Source: a virus
Strand: one strand, 5' to 3'
Length of the DNA: 64,000 nucleotides
Virus record (IMG/VR): IMGVR_UViG_3300032267_001204
Location: 1 to 64,000 of that record
Below, piece by piece: positions 8,725 through 15,829 of the stretch. Numbering within the stretch: the first letter of the stretch is position 1; every line of letters begins with the position of its first letter. The notes beneath the pieces are model-generated. The model was given only the letters and a program-made list of their open reading frames with translations. It searched no databases and had not been told where the DNA came from. The translations under genes were made by a program, and so were the position numbers.

Positions 8725-9015
8725 ATGCCCAATCAACTAAAACCAGGAACACGCCGTCTCTCCTATGTCGAGACGCGCCAAGCAGCCAAAGCTTTGGATA
8801 TCTTAGCTGCGGCCAAAAGCACCAACGTATCGGCCCTAATTCGTGAGGCCACCGAGGATTACCTAAAAAAAGTAGATAAAGACAACTCCGTCCGAAAGCT
8901 CGCCCTGCAAATCGTGAACGAACTTCCCGACGACGCGGAAGAACGAGCGGAAGCGGATTTAGACCCGAAAACCATGGAGCAGCTCACCGCCGTGATGAAA
9001 CACATTCGGCGTTGA
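8725..9015 (+). CDS. Ribbon-helix-helix-type DNA-binding protein
   Basis: A 96-residue protein. TRRLSYVETRQAAKALDILA followed by NVSALIREATEDYLKK has the beta-strand, helix, turn, helix order of Arc/CopG-type proteins, with the typical SALIREA second helix. The acidic C-terminus (DDAEERAEADLD) may mediate oligomerisation. It lies 37 bp after the integrase with an AAAGGAAAA Shine-Dalgarno-like stretch. It is a candidate autoregulator of integration or a ligand for the palindromes in this genome, as RHH dimers bind short inverted repeats; no target can be assigned. Confidence 0.65.
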   Translation: MPNQLKPGTRRLSYVETRQAAKALDILAAAKSTNVSALIREATEDYLKKVDKDNSVRKLALQIVNELPDDAEERAEADLDPKTMEQLTAVMKHIRR

Positions 9016-9052
9016 CCGGCATTATCAGAATGTTAATATCGGCCCCTCTAAG

Positions 9053-9105
9053 TCCTAACCTAAACACCTAAACTAAACTAAACCTAAACCAAAACCTAAA
9101 TATAC
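9053..9105. repeat. G-free CCTAAA-type tract
   Basis: About 50 bases without a single G on the plus strand, made of imperfect CCTAAAC, CTAAA and CCTAAACC units between two small genes. It resembles a degenerate short tandem repeat and gives an unstructured leader to the following gene. An att site or protein-loading site is possible but unsupported. Confidence 0.6.
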
Positions 9106-9113
9106 CATAAGTC

Positions 9114-9335
9114 ATGGTCGTCATCAACCTCACCCATGCTCAAGAAGAAGCGCTCAAGCGCCTATCAAACCAAGTCAACCTTCCTCCGGGGAAAATCGCC
9201 GAGTTATTTGTGCAAGATGGGATTTCGTCGTATGCTTACACCAACGATGGACACTCCTCCTTGCGCGAGTCTCTTGCCGAGTCTTCAGAAGCTTCGCAAC
9301 CCGAAGCTGATCCGGAGCTTTGCCAGCGACGCTGA
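9114..9335 (+). CDS. Small RHH-like protein, overlapping the next frame
   Basis: A 73-residue protein, MVVINLTHAQEEALKRLSNQ then LPPGKIAELFVQDGI, whose first 40 residues look like strand, helix, turn, helix of an RHH fold. The C-terminus is acidic and ends ELCQRR. It overlaps the next frame by 104 bp, so either the two are overlapping genes or one ancestral gene has been frameshifted near 9290-9335. There is no Shine-Dalgarno; the leader is the G-free CCTAAA tract. Confidence 0.5.
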   Translation: MVVINLTHAQEEALKRLSNQVNLPPGKIAELFVQDGISSYAYTNDGHSSLRESLAESSEASQPEADPELCQRR

Positions 9336-9438
9336 ACTAGAAGACGCACTCATTAAAGCTGCGGAGAGAACCGGCTACTCGATGTCTGAGATTATCCGGC
9401 AAGCTCTCCGCAGCTCTTTGCTTCAGCAAGGTTCTTAA
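9232..9438 (+). CDS. CopG-like RHH protein
   Basis: 68 residues from ATG 9232. The C-terminal SFASDAELEDALIKAAERTG then SMSEIIRQALRSSLLQ is a good CopG/MetJ-type RHH signature (a polar strand, then helix, then SxSEIIRQAL). The first 25 residues are less protein-like and overlap the preceding gene in another frame, so the true start may differ. Possible partner or antagonist of the other RHH proteins in this cluster. Confidence 0.45.
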   Translation: MLTPTMDTPPCASLLPSLQKLRNPKLIRSFASDAELEDALIKAAERTGYSMSEIIRQALRSSLLQQGS

Positions 9439-9449
9439 CCTCACAACCC

Positions 9450-9533
9450 GTGACACTCATCAGCCTTACCTGGTGCTTGCTACTCCTCGCGGTCGTTGCC
9501 TGTATCGACGACGACGAACCGCCCTACTTATGA
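9450..9533 (+). CDS. Tiny lipoprotein-like or membrane peptide (27 aa)
   Basis: GTG 9450 opens a 27-codon frame: MTLISLTWCLLLLAVVAC then IDDDEPPYL. The hydrophobic core ends in VVAC, which fits a lipobox, followed by an acidic tail. Its stop overlaps the start of the next gene as ATGA, the arrangement used throughout this operon, which supports it being translated. An alternative is a non-functional leader peptide coupling translation to the HTH gene. Confidence 0.35.
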   Translation: MTLISLTWCLLLLAVVACIDDDEPPYL

Positions 9534-9817
9534 CAATGACAATCGAATGTTCGGCTTTCACCGCGACACCGATCGCCGAAGGCCGCATCAAGCTGGAGAT
9601 CCAATCGGCTGCCCCGCCACGCAAAGAAGTCTACACCGCAGGGGAAGCAATCGCTCGCCTAAGCGAGATCTTCGGCAAACCACTTCACCGCAATTCGCTG
9701 GCCTACTGGCGAAAGCAAGGGCTTCCGTGCGTCAAGCTCGGGGAGAAGAAGATCATGTACTCCGAGAACGATCTTGTTCGCTGGGCGCAAGGCCGCATCA
9801 CTTCTGCCATCCCGTGA
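9530..9817 (+). CDS. Excisionase-type / MerR-like HTH protein
   Basis: 95 residues from ATG 9530. The C-terminal half, VYTAGEAIARLSEIFGKPLH then SLAYWRKQGLPCVKLGEKKI and YSENDLVRWAQGR, is a winged HTH of the excisionase/MerR type: helix, turn, YWRKQGLP recognition helix, wing, then the closing LVRWAQ helix. Such proteins direct recombinase excision or act as small regulators. Its position close to the integrase and at the head of the replication operon suits a directionality factor or early regulator. An in-frame start at 9473 exists but lacks coding character. Confidence 0.65.
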   Translation: MTMTIECSAFTATPIAEGRIKLEIQSAAPPRKEVYTAGEAIARLSEIFGKPLHRNSLAYWRKQGLPCVKLGEKKIMYSENDLVRWAQGRITSAIP

Positions 9818-10236
9818 ATAGCCGCCAAAAAGGAAAAAGGGTCGAGCGGCTCTGGAGGGATCAACTCCGAGAGGCCGGTTTTCTCAAAGCCTACCGAGGA
9901 CAACAATACTGCGGAGCGGCCGGCGACGCCGACGTGGTTTGCCCCGAATTGCCGGGCTTTCACTTCGAGGTCAAAGGCGTCCAGAACTTGAACGTCTTGG
10001 CCGCGATGAAGCAGGCACTCAACGACTGCGGAAAAAAGATTCCGGTCCTAGCGCATAAGAAAAACGGCGAGCCGTGGCTTGTGACCATGCTCGCCGATGA
10101 CTGGCTGGAACTTGTCCGCCGATCCGACTACCCGGCTACGGAAGTGGAGTCAACAAAGACTCCAACCGCTCAAAGCGATGAAGCCCCGGCGGCTGAACAA
10201 CCGGCTCAACGTCAATGTATCGGTCCAAACGGGTGA
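9814..10236 (+). CDS. PD-(D/E)XK nuclease, Holliday-junction-resolvase-like
   Basis: 140 residues from GTG 9814, overlapping the previous stop as GTGA. The sequence NSRQKGKRVERLWRDQLREA, then RGQQYCGAAGDADVVCPEL and FHFEVKGV, contains the usual E, D and E-x-K residues of a small PD-(D/E)XK nuclease: Glu in helix 1, D of ADVV, and E-V-K. The continuation LNVLAAMKQALNDCGKKIPV and PWLVTMLADDW is typical of phage resolvase-like proteins. It probably cleaves branched DNA arising in replication or packaging. The last 35 residues are low-complexity and overlap an antisense frame. Confidence 0.75.
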   Translation: MNSRQKGKRVERLWRDQLREAGFLKAYRGQQYCGAAGDADVVCPELPGFHFEVKGVQNLNVLAAMKQALNDCGKKIPVLAHKKNGEPWLVTMLADDWLELVRRSDYPATEVESTKTPTAQSDEAPAAEQPAQRQCIGPNG

Positions 10237-10351
10237 CTTGGTACTCCCTTGCCCCGATGCGGGTCAGAAGCGTCGTTCCGTTCTCGTCGTAAAAAGTCAG
10301 CTCATTTGCCAAGGCTGACGACACAAACAGCATACAGATTAAGTATTTCAT
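10136..10351 (-). CDS. Antisense small secreted protein candidate
   Basis: A 71-residue frame starting MKYLICMLFVSSALANELT, which reads as a clean signal peptide (one Lys, hydrophobic core, ALA-N cleavage-like site). The mature part begins ELTFYDENGTTLLTRIG and contains YQVTRLDRYIDVEPVV. It runs against the plus-strand operon and overlaps the poorly conserved end of the resolvase-like gene by 101 bp. The 153-bp gap between plus-strand genes is just long enough for its 5' half. It could be a moron or lysis accessory protein; chance is not excluded. Confidence 0.4.
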   Translation of the reverse strand: MKYLICMLFVSSALANELTFYDENGTTLLTRIGAREYQVTRLDRYIDVEPVVQPPGLHRFERLESLLTPLP

Positions 10352-10389
10352 ACAAGATAGTAGACTTAAACGATACTGCCGCGTTCAAA

Positions 10390-11055
10390 ATGACTCCTTC
10401 CGAAATCCGTAATCTCTACGACCAACAATACGCGGATTCGTACGATCAGACCTTCAGAGAAGGACCCATCGCAGCGTCGATGACCAAAAGCGAAAAGAAG
10501 ATTCTCAAACTTTTACTCGGCAAAGGCGGCCCGTGGCTTGACGTCGGATGCGGCACCGGCTTCTCCCTCGCTCAATTTCCGCACATCGAGCGGACTGGGC
10601 TGGACTTGTCTCCGGCGATGTTAAAGAAGGCCCGCGCCGCGAACCAAACCGCCAACTTTATCGAAGGTAACTTTCTCGACCCCCGTCCAGAATGGAACGG
10701 ACGTTTCCGCTTGGTGACCTGCATGTGGTACGCCTACGCGTTGCTGGACTCCGTCCGTGAGATCGAGTGCGCCATCGACAACATGGCTGACTGGACAGCC
10801 GGCACAGGCTTTCTCTTTGTTCCCGTGTGCGACCCGTGTGCGTTCGGAACGTTTCCAGAGCGGCAATCGTGGTGGGGCGGGGGCGCCGAAGTTCAGATTA
10901 CTGCGGTTGTTTGGAACTACGCGGACTCTCACCAGCATCTTAATCTGGTAAGTCCGACTTTGGAGGTAATGCGCGAAATGCTTCGTAAGAGGTTCCACAC
11001 AGTCACAGACATTCCTTACGAGATAACCGCGCTTCTCGCCGCCGACAAAAAATGA
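10390..11055 (+). CDS. Class I SAM-dependent methyltransferase
   Basis: 221 residues from ATG 10390 (an upstream in-frame start adds an unconvincing extension). Motif I is WLDVGCGTGFSLAQF near residue 53, followed by GLDLSPAML (motif II acidic residue) and FIEGNFLD then RFRLVTCMWYAYALL (motif IV region). This is a Rossmann-fold SAM methyltransferase; the substrate is unknown, and it lacks the DPPY or PCQ motifs of DNA base methyltransferases. WWGGGAEVQITAVVWNYADS resembles small-molecule or protein methyltransferases. Its stop overlaps the helicase start by ATGA. Confidence 0.8.
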   Translation: MTPSEIRNLYDQQYADSYDQTFREGPIAASMTKSEKKILKLLLGKGGPWLDVGCGTGFSLAQFPHIERTGLDLSPAMLKKARAANQTANFIEGNFLDPRPEWNGRFRLVTCMWYAYALLDSVREIECAIDNMADWTAGTGFLFVPVCDPCAFGTFPERQSWWGGGAEVQITAVVWNYADSHQHLNLVSPTLEVMREMLRKRFHTVTDIPYEITALLAADKK

Positions 11056-13472
11056 AGCTCTTTCCTTACCAGCAAGACGCCGTCAGTAGACACCTCAAGA
11101 TCCTCGACTCGGTCGGGGCCAGCTTAGACGGAACCGGCTGCGGAGGCGGAAAAACTGTTATCGCCAGCGCGGTGGCCGCCAAGTATGCGCTAAAAACCTG
11201 CGTGGTCTGCCCGAAGAGCGTCATCGCCAAGTGGGAAGCCACGCTCGCGGCGTTCGGGGTCAACCCCCTCTTTGTTCTCAACCCCGAAAAGTTACGGAAC
11301 GGGAACACGCCCTGGGTGAAGAAACTACCCAAAGGAAGGAAGGGATCGACGTTCGAGTGGCAGCTTCCCGAGCGGTGTCTTTTGATTTTCGACGAGGCGC
11401 ACGTCTGCGGCTCGGCGACGTCCCAGAACGGAAAACTCCTTGAGTCCGCCGCTGACCATTGCGTTCTCATGCTCTCAGCGACCGCTGCCGAGTCCCCTCT
11501 CCGCATGAAAGCCATCGGAGTCCAACTCCGGCTCTTTTCCTCCGGCTACTACTGGAAATGGGTGCGCGAACAAGGTGCGGTCGAGTCTCGTTGGGGCGGA
11601 CTGGAGTGGGATCCTAAGCGCGCTGAAAACAAAGAAAAAATGGAACGCCTTCACCATTCGATATTCGCGAATAGAGGATACCGCGTCCCAGAGGCAGTCC
11701 TACGCGAGCAGCTCCCAGAGCTGATGATTACCGACGAACAACTATGGCTTTCCACAACCGACAAAAATGAAGTCAAAAAACTCTACGACGAAATGGCCGA
11801 CCCCGAAGATCCAGGAGCGGTCAAAAACCTCCGACAGCGTCAAGCAATCGAGAAGATCAAAGTCCCCTACCTCGTGGAGAGGGCAAAAGAAATCGTGGAA
11901 GCCGGAGGATCAGCCGTCATTTTCTTCAATTTCCACGAATCCATCGACGCCGCCCGCGTCCATTTCGACCAAGGCTGCGTCATCGACGGTCGCGAAAGTG
12001 CGGAACAGCGGCTCGAAACGCGCCGCCGGTTTCAAGAAAACGAACTGCGGACGATCCTCGTCCAGATCGCGGCCGGCGGACAAAGCATCGACCTGCACGA
12101 CACAAGTGGTTCGTTCCCTCGCGTGGCTTTGCTGTGCCCCCAATTCAGCGGAGTTGTGGAAGAGCAGGCTATCGGACGGATCGCCCGAGTGGGGACCCGG
12201 TCGAGGGCTCTCGTTATCCGACTGTTTGCCCCCGGAAGCGTAGAGGCCGCCGCCGCCAAACTCAGTGCCGAAAAACGCGAGAATTTGGAAATTTTGAATG
12301 AGGGCAAGAAAAGTTTGAACGAATCCACCAGCCCCGCAGTCTCTCTTTCCATGTCTGGGTTATCAACCTCACAACCGCCGGCCGAAGCGCCCGAAATTCT
12401 TCCCGCTCACAGCGAGCATTCACCCTCAAGCCTAAAACTCAAAGCTATATGCCCAGGATTCCGAAACGACCAAACCAGAGACAAATCAGCAGCCGACCGA
12501 GGGACCCTCGGCCACAAAGCAGTGGAGCTGGAAAACCTCGACGTGATTCCACCGGACGATTCGCGTCTGCGCGAAGCAGCGGAAATGTGCCTGAAGTATC
12601 TCTCCCTGCTGCGGAAAAAGGTCGGCCTAAGCGCAAAGGAAATTCGCGAAGAAAGGTACTCGATGCTGGATCAGTTTGGTCATATCGACCATCTGTTCCT
12701 GAACGGGCCGCAAGCCCACTTGATCGACTACAAGTTTGCGTTCAGCGCCTACGAAGCGGACTCACCTCAATTTTGGGCCTATTGTCTCGGCGTTTGGGAT
12801 AAACATCCCGAGGTCGAGGAAATTACCGCCCACGTAGTTTTACCATTTCAAGGGGTTATCGACGTCGAGTCTTGGTCGCGGAAGTCCGACTATGAGCGGC
12901 TCTCGGCGCAAACCGCCGCGATCATCGAAGCAGCTCGCCGCGATAACCCCGAGACTTACCAGACCGGCAGCCATTGCGCGTGGTGCGGGCAACGGGCCAA
13001 ATGCCCAAAGCTCAACAACCTCGCGCTGGCCGTCGCCGCTCAATACCAACCCGAAGCGCTGGAACTTCCGGCCAAGTTCGACCCCGCACTGATCGACGAT
13101 CCAGAGGTAATGGCGGTTGCCAAAAAACTCGGCCCGATCCTCAAAGCGTGGGCCGAAAAAGTCGATAGCCGCGCCTTGGAAATGCGATTGGTCGAGGGCA
13201 TCGAGATTCCTGGGTTTGCGCTCGCCGAGCGGTCTGCGCCTTTCAAAATCGTTGACGCCCAGGCCGCTTGGGAGGTCGTCAAAGACCACATGACGCCCGA
13301 GGCTTTCGCCGGATGCGCCGAGGTCAAAATCGGCGCGTTGGAGAAAGCATTCGTCCGCACCGCCAAACGCGGAACGATCAAATCCGCCAAGGAAACACTG
13401 CGCGCTGCGCTGCTAGACGCCAACGCCGCACAAGCGGACGGCACCTCACACTTTCTTCGGAGGATCGTATGA
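11052..13472 (+). CDS. SF2 helicase fused to a PD-(D/E)XK (DUF2800/RecB-like) nuclease
   Basis: 806 residues with two clear halves. Residues 1-410 form an SF2 helicase: FPYQQDAV Q-motif-like start, Walker A GTGCGGGKT (about 27-35), DEAH (about 113), SAT (about 141) and motif VI QAIGRIARVG (about 373). A Ser/Pro linker (about 430-470) leads to a nuclease half: CPGFRND, AAxRGTLGHKAVE (about 480), HLIDYKFA (about 556, catalytic D and K), and CAWCGQRAKC (about 642) as a probable Fe-S or zinc ligand set. In many phages these occur as two genes in the polA replication module. Here they are one chain, which would couple unwinding with DNA end processing. Overlaps the methyltransferase (ATGA) and the next small gene (ATGA). 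Confidence 0.85.
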   Translation: MKLFPYQQDAVSRHLKILDSVGASLDGTGCGGGKTVIASAVAAKYALKTCVVCPKSVIAKWEATLAAFGVNPLFVLNPEKLRNGNTPWVKKLPKGRKGSTFEWQLPERCLLIFDEAHVCGSATSQNGKLLESAADHCVLMLSATAAESPLRMKAIGVQLRLFSSGYYWKWVREQGAVESRWGGLEWDPKRAENKEKMERLHHSIFANRGYRVPEAVLREQLPELMITDEQLWLSTTDKNEVKKLYDEMADPEDPGAVKNLRQRQAIEKIKVPYLVERAKEIVEAGGSAVIFFNFHESIDAARVHFDQGCVIDGRESAEQRLETRRRFQENELRTILVQIAAGGQSIDLHDTSGSFPRVALLCPQFSGVVEEQAIGRIARVGTRSRALVIRLFAPGSVEAAAAKLSAEKRENLEILNEGKKSLNESTSPAVSLSMSGLSTSQPPAEAPEILPAHSEHSPSSLKLKAICPGFRNDQTRDKSAADRGTLGHKAVELENLDVIPPDDSRLREAAEMCLKYLSLLRKKVGLSAKEIREERYSMLDQFGHIDHLFLNGPQAHLIDYKFAFSAYEADSPQFWAYCLGVWDKHPEVEEITAHVVLPFQGVIDVESWSRKSDYERLSAQTAAIIEAARRDNPETYQTGSHCAWCGQRAKCPKLNNLALAVAAQYQPEALELPAKFDPALIDDPEVMAVAKKLGPILKAWAEKVDSRALEMRLVEGIEIPGFALAERSAPFKIVDAQAAWEVVKDHMTPEAFAGCAEVKIGALEKAFVRTAKRGTIKSAKETLRAALLDANAAQADGTSHFLRRIV

Positions 13473-13612
13473 CTCGAACTACCCGCCTCTGCATTGTTGC
13501 GTCGGCTGCCTACATCGCCTTCATCGTCACGTTGGTAATTGTCGTGCCGCGAATGGTCGCCAACAAAACGCCCGAGCCGGACTTGTCGCTCTGCCCCTTC
13601 TGCCACAAATGA
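13469..13612 (+). CDS. Single-pass membrane peptide with CPFC tail (47 aa)
   Basis: ATG 13469 overlaps the helicase stop as ATGA and is preceded by GGAGGATCGT. The peptide is one transmembrane helix (LCIVASAAYIAFIVTLVIVV) with positively charged N-terminus (TRTTR) and a C-terminal PDLSLCPFCHK, a possible redox or metal-binding CxxC. Function unknown; a small phage membrane regulator or pinholin-like peptide is possible. Confidence 0.6.
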   Translation: MTRTTRLCIVASAAYIAFIVTLVIVVPRMVANKTPEPDLSLCPFCHK

Positions 13613-13848
13613 TCTGCCATGAGTTCCGCATCCCGATCTCGGTTCACACGCCTATGGGCGAAGGCGACGCGCTTCTGTTCGTCGATTACGGGCTGGCGGT
13701 TAACTCGATGTGGGTCGTGCGGCTCCATCATTCCGGCGTCGTCAAACACTTCTTCTCCGAAGACGTCCGCGTTTACGGAAACCCGATGGATGGGCGGGGA
13801 TGGGACGCTGAAATTCCGAAGGATTGGAAAACTTTGAAGGGTTCTTAA
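13609..13848 (+). CDS. Hypothetical small soluble protein (79 aa)
   Basis: 79 residues, ATGA-coupled to the membrane peptide upstream. Mostly beta-like sequence (FRIPISVHTP, DALLFVDYGLAVNSMWVVRL, FFSEDVRVYGNP). No motif recognised. It lies between helicase-nuclease and the ssDNA-binding candidate, so a role around replication is possible. Confidence 0.6.
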   Translation: MICHEFRIPISVHTPMGEGDALLFVDYGLAVNSMWVVRLHHSGVVKHFFSEDVRVYGNPMDGRGWDAEIPKDWKTLKGS

Positions 13849-13902
13849 CCCAACAACCGAGGCAGCGGAACTGCCGAACAACCAAACAAAACTAAACATC
13901 GT

Positions 13903-14661
13903 ATGAGTAAAATATCGTTCGAAGACCTCGACAAGGCCCCGGCCGAGTCGAACACCGAAACCGCAGTCGTCGTGAAACCGGAGCTGGCCGTAGCCGTCCC
14001 GAGCATCGCCGAGCCAGCCAAGGGGTTGCTGGGTGAATGGACCGCGCAAGACACGCGCCTTCCCCGCCTCAACCTCGTCAACAAGAGCGGCGACCTCGCC
14101 AACACGTTCGTCCCGGGGACTTACGTGATAAATAAAGAGCATCAGCTCAGCCAACTCTCGGCAGACAGCCGCGAGCGGAGCAACCCGATCAACGTCATCG
14201 TCGCAACGATGGCGAAACAGTATCAGGAAAACATTCCGTTCGACGCGCGCGAGTCCACTCCGGCTCGCCGCTTCAACAAAGCCTCCGAAGTCATGGCGGC
14301 CGGCGGATCAGTCAGCCGCTTGAGCGGGGGCGGCAAGTTCTCCGAAATCGCGCACATCGAGCTGTTCGTCGAAGAACCGGAGGGGTTGACCGAAGACGCC
14401 CAGGCGCTCTTCTACTACACGTTCGGGGGCAAAAAATACACCCGCGTCATGTGGACTGTCAGCGGCACCGCTTTCGGCGCAGTCGCCGTCACGATCGCCA
14501 GTGCGCTGCGGGGACACTTGGCTTCGACTGGACTGACCGGAGGTCAATGGCTCCTCGGGTCGAACCTGATCAAAGGCCAAAATAGCTGGTGGCAGCCGAG
14601 CATCCGCACCAACGGCCTCGTGGCTCCAGAGGTCACCAAGGAAATCGAGGGCAACCTCTAA
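13903..14661 (+). CDS. Putative ssDNA-binding or recombination accessory protein
   Basis: 252 residues. No family motif is certain. The layout is an acidic or variable N-terminus, then TRLPRLNLVNKSGDLANTFV and YTFGGKKYTRVMWTVSGTAFG with aromatic residues suitable for a nucleic-acid-binding beta barrel, ending in an acidic tail. In phage polA modules the slot between the DUF2800/helicase genes and DNA polymerase is usually an SSB-like (for example DUF2815) protein, which is the main argument. It is preceded by an A/C-rich leader lacking a Shine-Dalgarno and followed by a strong 11-bp inverted repeat. Confidence 0.5.
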   Translation: MSKISFEDLDKAPAESNTETAVVVKPELAVAVPSIAEPAKGLLGEWTAQDTRLPRLNLVNKSGDLANTFVPGTYVINKEHQLSQLSADSRERSNPINVIVATMAKQYQENIPFDARESTPARRFNKASEVMAAGGSVSRLSGGGKFSEIAHIELFVEEPEGLTEDAQALFYYTFGGKKYTRVMWTVSGTAFGAVAVTIASALRGHLASTGLTGGQWLLGSNLIKGQNSWWQPSIRTNGLVAPEVTKEIEGNL

Positions 14662-14668
14662 TCAATCT

Positions 14669-14720
14669 GCTTCCGGCCGGGGAATTGTTTGTGGGGGCAT
14701 GGGCACCCTCGGCCGGAAGC
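14669..14720. promoter_or_regulatory. Long-armed RNA hairpin, possible terminator or translational control
   Basis: Perfect 11-bp inverted repeat GCTTCCGGCCG (14669-14679) and CGGCCGGAAGC (14710-14720) with a 30-base loop. The right arm contains GGAAG, the only Shine-Dalgarno-like sequence before ATG 14729, and the loop contains the alternative ATG 14699. Folding would hide that site, suggesting attenuation or translational control of the next gene. There is no U-tract typical of an intrinsic terminator. Confidence 0.55.
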
Positions 14721-14728
14721 TCCTCTTT

Positions 14729-15313
14729 ATGACCCACCTTTACATTGCGGGACCAATGCGCGGCTACCCGCGCTACAATTTTGACGCGTTTCTCGCCGCC
14801 GACATCGACCTCCGAGATCGCGGGTTTGAACCAATCAACCCGGCGAAACTAGATTTGGACGCGGGCTTCGATCCCGACAAAGATCCCGTCACCGCTGAGT
14901 TCATGGACAACGCCATGCGACGCGACATTGCCGGAGTGATGAAAGCCGAGGGTCTTGTCCTTCTTCCGGGATGGGAGCATTCGACCGGCGCCAGAGCTGA
15001 AAAAGCTCTAGCCGAATGGCGCGGCATCCCAATTCTTCTCTACCCTTCGCTCGCGGAACTCGACAAAGAGTCGATCCTCCTCGAAGCCGAGAGGCTTACG
15101 GACGGCGACCGGCAAAGCCAATACGGGCCGCCGGAGCAGGATTTCGCGAGAACAGCCGCCATGTGGAACGCCCTTTTCGGGTGGGCCGCCACGGCTCGCG
15201 ATGTAGCGATTGCAATGATCTGCCTCAAACTTTCGCGGCAGACCCACATGGCGAAGCGCGACAATTGGACGGACATCGCGGGTTACGCCAAGTGCGGATG
15301 GAGGTGTCCGTGA
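14729..15313 (+). CDS. DUF4406 (deoxyribosyltransferase-like) and DUF6378 two-domain protein
   Basis: 194 residues. The first half, HLYIAGPMRGYPRYNFDAF, INPAKLD and LVLLPGWEHSTGARAEKALA, has the nucleoside 2-deoxyribosyltransferase-like pattern of DUF4406 (IAGPM, N-F, and GW-S-GA-E). The second half, EAERLTDGDRQSQYGPPEQD then ARDVAIAMICLKLSRQTHMA and RDNWTDIAGYAKCG, matches what I know as DUF6378. Phages often carry these joined. A role in nucleotide salvage or base modification is inferred. ATG 14729 is preferred over ATG 14699, which lies in the hairpin loop. Confidence 0.75.
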   Translation: MTHLYIAGPMRGYPRYNFDAFLAADIDLRDRGFEPINPAKLDLDAGFDPDKDPVTAEFMDNAMRRDIAGVMKAEGLVLLPGWEHSTGARAEKALAEWRGIPILLYPSLAELDKESILLEAERLTDGDRQSQYGPPEQDFARTAAMWNALFGWAATARDVAIAMICLKLSRQTHMAKRDNWTDIAGYAKCGWRCP

Positions 15314-15642
15314 ACGAGCAGCTCGAACTCTTTAACGCGTTTAGACGGGGGCACGAGGCTGCCGAAGCGGCGGCCGACCGCGCTGACCGAGACTCCGACG
15401 GCTGGACAGAACAAGCTGAAGTCCTGTTTGCGCGGTTCGCCAAGGAAGCAGCGAAACCTTTTCTAACAGAAGAGGCCCGCAGATTCGCCGAGTCTTGCGG
15501 CCTTCCTAAACCTCCCGACGGCCGAGCGTGGGGGCACGTCGCCAAGAAATGCCAAAGAACTGGAGTAATCGTCCCTGCCGGTTTCCGCGCCGCCAAGTCA
15601 TCAAACGGTTCGCCCAAAATTCTCTGGGCCGCAAACAACTAA
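15310..15642 (+). CDS. Conserved phage hypothetical protein
   Basis: 110 residues from GTG 15310, overlapping the previous stop as GTGA with GGAGGT just upstream. GWTEQAEVLFARFAKEAAKP, then LPKPPDGRAWGHVAKKCQR and SSNGSPKILWAA form a pattern I recognise from phage replication regions, but for which I know no function. The RAWG...R...I...G segment is helical and could be winged-helix-like. ATG 15298 is an alternative start. Confidence 0.65.
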   Translation: MNEQLELFNAFRRGHEAAEAAADRADRDSDGWTEQAEVLFARFAKEAAKPFLTEEARRFAESCGLPKPPDGRAWGHVAKKCQRTGVIVPAGFRAAKSSNGSPKILWAANN

Positions 15643-15646
15643 CTCT

Positions 15647-15829
15647 ATGAAACACACCGAAGAATTCACCGCATGGAAAGCCCTCGCCGGCCCTTACCGC
15701 GACGACGAGCAATGGATGTTGGATAACGTACTCGCCGATCTCCGGCGCGGCGGCATCAAGTTCCAAGTGCGATACACCACGAGCGGGTTAGAGGTCTGGC
15801 GCGACAAAATCGGGTGGCTCGGCGAATGA
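15647..15829 (+). CDS. Hypothetical protein (60 aa)
   Basis: 60 residues: two probable helices (HTEEFTAWKALAG, DEQWMLDNVLADLRRGG) followed by a beta hairpin (FQVRYTTSGLEVWRDK). No family recognised. Its stop overlaps the next start by ATGA, so it is part of the coupled run leading to PolA. Confidence 0.55.
   Translation: MKHTEEFTAWKALAGPYRDDEQWMLDNVLADLRRGGIKFQVRYTTSGLEVWRDKIGWLGE

Noticed and set aside
7437-9438. Lambda-like lysogeny control region with CI/Cro
   Set aside because: Integrase, RHH proteins and an excisionase-like HTH are present, but no protein looks like CI or Cro, and no standard operator series was found.
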